From Gordoniibacillus chartarius (GTDB lineage: Bacteria > Bacillota > Bacilli > Paenibacillales > NBRC-103111), in assembly GCF_042432825.1 (NCBI RefSeq), contig NZ_JBHLWN010000083.1, positions 1-16,813 on the forward strand: 16,813 bases of DNA. Direction: 5' to 3'. Made by a program: the position numbers and the translations under genes. Below the pieces are notes generated by a model. It ran no database searches, was not told the DNA's origin, and saw nothing but the letters and a program-made list of their open reading frames with translations. Below, in pieces: positions 14,199 to 16,813 of the stretch; the first letter of the stretch is position 1; each line of letters opens with the position of its first letter.

Positions 14199-16238
14199 AT
14201 GCACGAGCAGAATAAAGGTATAGTTGAATTACAGTTGTCTGAATGTGAAAAGGTCATCCGCCAATTGGAAAATGATCTTATCATCTTGGAAGAATGGATT
14301 CGTGACTGTGGTGTCTACGAAAAAAATCTGGCTTACATGGTCCAACTTGAGAGGGAAATCGAACAATCGAAAGAAGAAGTAAAAGCCGTTGAAGAAAAGT
14401 TGGTACACGAGAAGAGAACACTCGAGACTCTTGGAGACAGGTATGTTGCTTGGAAAACCCAAGCTAAATCGGAACTGATCAAAATACGGGATATTGTGCC
14501 GAATGCCATTTTCCCGGTCAGCAGTGCGGAATATGAAGGAGATCATTATCTTCCGGATTATGACGTTGTGGTTGGACCTGAGGCTGCCGCCATGATTCAA
14601 CAGCATGAGGCGTTGTCCAAACAACAAAACAGCATGGATACCCAAATCGCAGTTAAGCGTGAGGAGAACAAGAAACTCGTTCAAAGAAAAAATGAAATTG
14701 AAAGTGCTCTTGCTGAATTTCAGGTTACATGGCAATATCTTGAGGTTCCCGCCAAAACCATTTCACAATTGAAATCGGATAAGGACCTGGCACAAGAGGA
14801 ACGGGTTACTCTGATGATGAAAAGAAGTGAAAAAGCAGCAGTAAAGAGTGAGAAGTCCAAGTCTCTTGGAACACTTGAAACTGAACTTCAAAGGATGGTC
14901 AAGGAGTTCGAGCGTAACGGGCATGAGATTGAAATTTGGGAGAACTTCCAATATGAGCTGTTTCGGAAAAAATACGTCGATGAAAAAAGAAAGTACGAGT
15001 ATCTTGTCAATACGGTGAAAAGCGAAATCAATGAAAAGACGAATGACAAGAAAACTATCTCGCTCCTTTTGGATAGTCTTCGTGAAGAACTTGTGCAAAC
15101 TTCTTTATATCGGCTGGAAGATGAAGAAATCAAAGACATTCGCTGGAACCCAGAGCGTGCGGTCAAGGAATGGATGAACCAAAAATATCGAATTGATGAT
15201 GTGATAAAAGCGCAGCAGAAAACAATTTCGATAGAGTATGATTCGCTCTTTAGTTTGATTGAAGCTAACAGTACCATGACAACATTAGTTAAGGAACCGC
15301 TGCTTGAAAGGCTGAAAATCCTTCGCCAGTCTTCCTCTAACAACCAAGAGATTGTCGAACTACTGCTTCGCATCAAGGAATGGGCAGAAAAAGAGGCTGA
15401 GGATCAGTTAATCCAGAAGCAAAAAGCTGAGGATGCCATCACTTTCTGGTCCGAAAGAGTGAGCCGGCGGGTCGTGTTGATTATCAATTCCATAAAAACA
15501 ATGGTAGGCAGGATGAAAGTCAGAAATACCAGAGGACGTTTTGTGGAATTGGTCCGGTTTAAACACGGTGCAAAGTTTCCTGAAAGTAAGACTGAAATTG
15601 CTAGTATCGTGAAGTCTTACTGTGCTAGGCAGATTCAGGAACTGATGCAGGAGTACGGCAGTGCAGATAAGGTTCCGAAAAGCCAAATTACAAAACGAAC
15701 CCATATTAGCGAAATTGTGCTTTCGGTCATGGGAGAGTTCCCACGCATCCAGCTTTACATTCCTGATGCTTCCGGGAACTTTCTGAAGGAAGAGATAAAG
15801 CCGCATCTATATAAAGAATGGAACGTCATTAACAATGGCGGTGATAAAGAATCATCCAAGAGCGGTGGGCAAACCCTGATGTCGCATCTTATTGTCCTCT
15901 GTATGCTTCTAAAACAGCAGAACCAGGATGATTCACCTGGGTTATTAATTACGGACAACATGTTTGGGGAAATGTCGGCTCCGGAATTGATTGAACCACT
16001 CTTTGTTGCACTTGAGTTGCTCAAGGTTCAATGGATTACGTTATGTCCACCGAACATCAAGCTGGACATTACCAGTAAATTTGATACCGTATATAGCCTT
16101 GATATTGAAGCGAAGAACGGAGTAAACAGCATTACCAGCAAGGTACAGAAATATCAGAGAAAGTTTTTGTATTCCCGTTCTGCAATCAGTCAAGCAAAAA
16201 TGGAAAAACAGGTCGATATTGATGAAAGTGTTTCGTAG
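14199..16238 (+). CDS. jetC: C-terminal half of JetC (rest of hinge, coiled coil, signature and Walker B head)
   Basis: The continuation of the SMC frame. The first in-frame ATG after the break is 14199, 22 nt after the upstream stop, with only a weak GAGAAG before it, so independent translation is uncertain. This half contains long coiled coils, then the ABC signature KSGGQ (S1326-Q1329 in the joined protein) and Walker B GLLITDNMFG (D1357). Asn1358 stands where SMC proteins usually have the catalytic Glu. It ends with TAG at 16236-16238, 19 nt before the terminator stem. Confidence 0.72.
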   Translation: MHEQNKGIVELQLSECEKVIRQLENDLIILEEWIRDCGVYEKNLAYMVQLEREIEQSKEEVKAVEEKLVHEKRTLETLGDRYVAWKTQAKSELIKIRDIVPNAIFPVSSAEYEGDHYLPDYDVVVGPEAAAMIQQHEALSKQQNSMDTQIAVKREENKKLVQRKNEIESALAEFQVTWQYLEVPAKTISQLKSDKDLAQEERVTLMMKRSEKAAVKSEKSKSLGTLETELQRMVKEFERNGHEIEIWENFQYELFRKKYVDEKRKYEYLVNTVKSEINEKTNDKKTISLLLDSLREELVQTSLYRLEDEEIKDIRWNPERAVKEWMNQKYRIDDVIKAQQKTISIEYDSLFSLIEANSTMTTLVKEPLLERLKILRQSSSNNQEIVELLLRIKEWAEKEAEDQLIQKQKAEDAITFWSERVSRRVVLIINSIKTMVGRMKVRNTRGRFVELVRFKHGAKFPESKTEIASIVKSYCARQIQELMQEYGSADKVPKSQITKRTHISEIVLSVMGEFPRIQLYIPDASGNFLKEEIKPHLYKEWNVINNGGDKESSKSGGQTLMSHLIVLCMLLKQQNQDDSPGLLITDNMFGEMSAPELIEPLFVALELLKVQWITLCPPNIKLDITSKFDTVYSLDIEAKNGVNSITSKVQKYQRKFLYSRSAISQAKMEKQVDIDESVS

Positions 16239-16257
16239 TAGGGTCATCCCAAATTTG

Positions 16258-16289
16258 AAGACACGAACTGATTATGGTTCGTGTCTTTT
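16258..16289 (+). terminator. Rho-independent terminator of the jet operon
   Basis: An 11-bp perfect stem (AAGACACGAAC with GTTCGTGTCTT) around an 8-nt loop, followed by further T residues, begins 19 nt after the jetC stop. It closes the jetDABC transcription unit. Confidence 0.85.
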
Positions 16290-16437
16290 CGAATTTTAAT
16301 GGTATTTATGGAGGTTTTACCCAGGCCTTTCTTTGTTCAACTTTTCAAAATAAGTGGAGGAATGTGTGCTCCTTGTTTATTTAAATCGAAACATGGATAA
16401 GAATGATAACGAGTTGTTGAATGAAGGAGTGTTTTTA

Positions 16438-16755
16438 ATGGGGACTTGTTCAAATGAGATTGCTAAAGTAACAAAAGAAGGGGTTCTTTTCAATGGGGAG
16501 TATTATTCAAGTCCACTTGCTTTAAAAGAAAATTGGTTTCAAGTAGCTTCAGTATCTGGTGAATGGTATTTACCAGCATTTTTGGAGGAGAGCAATAAGA
16601 ATGTGCTAATGGTACGTCCAGTTGGGCGTGAAGATTATATTCAATTTCATTTATTAATGACAAGGGCTGCCGCGGCTGATCGTGAACAATACTACAAAAA
16701 AATACAAGAGCTTAAAGAACAGATTAGTACTGTTAAGAAGGCCACAAGAAATTAA
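16438..16755 (+). CDS. Small protein resembling an isolated Mu/TnsB-type transposase C-terminal beta-barrel
   Basis: A 105-aa protein. Its first half, KVTKEGVLFNGEYYSSPLAL and the following strands to NVLMV, resembles the beta-barrel domain at the C-terminus of Mu-, TnsB- and Tn552-type transposases (pattern V-T-x-x-G-x-x-F-N-G-x-x-Y-x-S). The rest is a basic helix (QYYKKIQELKEQISTVKK). There is no DDE catalytic domain upstream. ATG 16438 is preferred because GAAGGAG lies about seven nt before it; a GTG at 16366 behind GGAGG would add 24 residues. It lies after the jet terminator and so has its own transcription. It could be a transposase fragment, a regulator of the Tn7-like element, or an unrelated beta-rich protein. 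Confidence 0.55.
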   Translation: MGTCSNEIAKVTKEGVLFNGEYYSSPLALKENWFQVASVSGEWYLPAFLEESNKNVLMVRPVGREDYIQFHLLMTRAAAADREQYYKKIQELKEQISTVKKATRN

Positions 16756-16813
16756 ACCTGAATTTCGAAAGTACTGCGCATTAAAAACATAAAAAGGGCT
16801 CCAAATCTTTGGT

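Larger units (their letters stand above)
11885..16238 (+). pseudogene. jetC: jetC-like SMC ATPase interrupted by a one-base frameshift
   Basis: Two overlapping frames together encode one MukB-like SMC protein. The first has the head with the P-loop region, a long coiled coil and the start of the hinge. The second has the rest of the hinge region, the returning coiled coil and the head half with the ABC signature and Walker B. Removing one base from the GGGG run at 14150-14153 joins them into a single frame of 1450 residues, similar in length to MukB (about 1486). The joint falls near residue 756, in the middle of the molecule. JetC is the loop-extruding motor of Wadjet, so a real frameshift should inactivate the system unless the halves reassociate or ribosomes shift frame. 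A sequencing or assembly error is also possible. Confidence 0.75.

Noticed and set aside
16785..16813. Possible start of a terminator hairpin at the right edge (AAAAAGGGCTCC)
   Set aside because: The window ends before a matching stem could be seen.

Overview
The window reads as an accessory region from a low-G+C Gram-positive bacterium. Bacillales is most likely, perhaps a Paenibacillus- or Brevibacillus-like genus; that is inference. The grounds are AT-rich codon use, strong GGAGG-type ribosome binding sites, a probable TTG start, and an IS256-family element whose ends resemble the Gram-positive prototype.

Positions 1-6474 hold the tail of a Tn7-like transposition operon, all on the + strand: a probable C-terminal end of tnsB, a TnsC-type AAA+ ATPase, two tandem TniQ/TnsD-type target selectors (641 and 615 aa) that are paralogues of each other, and two small genes of unknown function. 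No Cas gene, CRISPR array, tnsA or complete tnsB is visible, and neither transposon end was identified.

Positions 6475-6951 hold no convincing intact gene. They contain two open stretches that look like gene remnants and a hairpin followed by a T-tract. Positions 6952-8338 are a complete IS256-family insertion sequence (1387 bp) with an intact 407-aa DDE transposase, terminal and subterminal inverted repeats, and an exact 9-bp target duplication (TCTCATGCA). It sits about 60 bp upstream of the next gene.

Positions 8402-16238 encode a Wadjet-type SMC plasmid-defence operon in the order jetD-jetA-jetB-jetC: a Toprim nuclease, a MukF-like kleisin, a MukE-like KITE subunit and a MukB-like SMC ATPase. 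jetA/jetB overlap by 11 nt and jetB/jetC by 1 nt, which indicates translational coupling. jetC is split by an apparent one-base frameshift near its middle, in the hinge region, at a GGGG run (14150-14153). Removing one G restores a 1450-aa SMC protein. The P-loop (NGGGKG) and Walker B (ITDN) are also non-canonical. A strong Rho-independent terminator follows at 16258-16289. The last gene encodes a small protein that resembles the isolated C-terminal beta-barrel domain of Mu/TnsB-type transposases.

Working model (inference): a Tn7-like transposon with two alternative target selectors carries, or has landed beside, a Wadjet island. An IS256 copy has since separated the Wadjet operon from its original upstream region, and jetC has acquired a frameshift. 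The defence system may be inactive, under IS-derived transcription, or, more speculatively, working with a split SMC.
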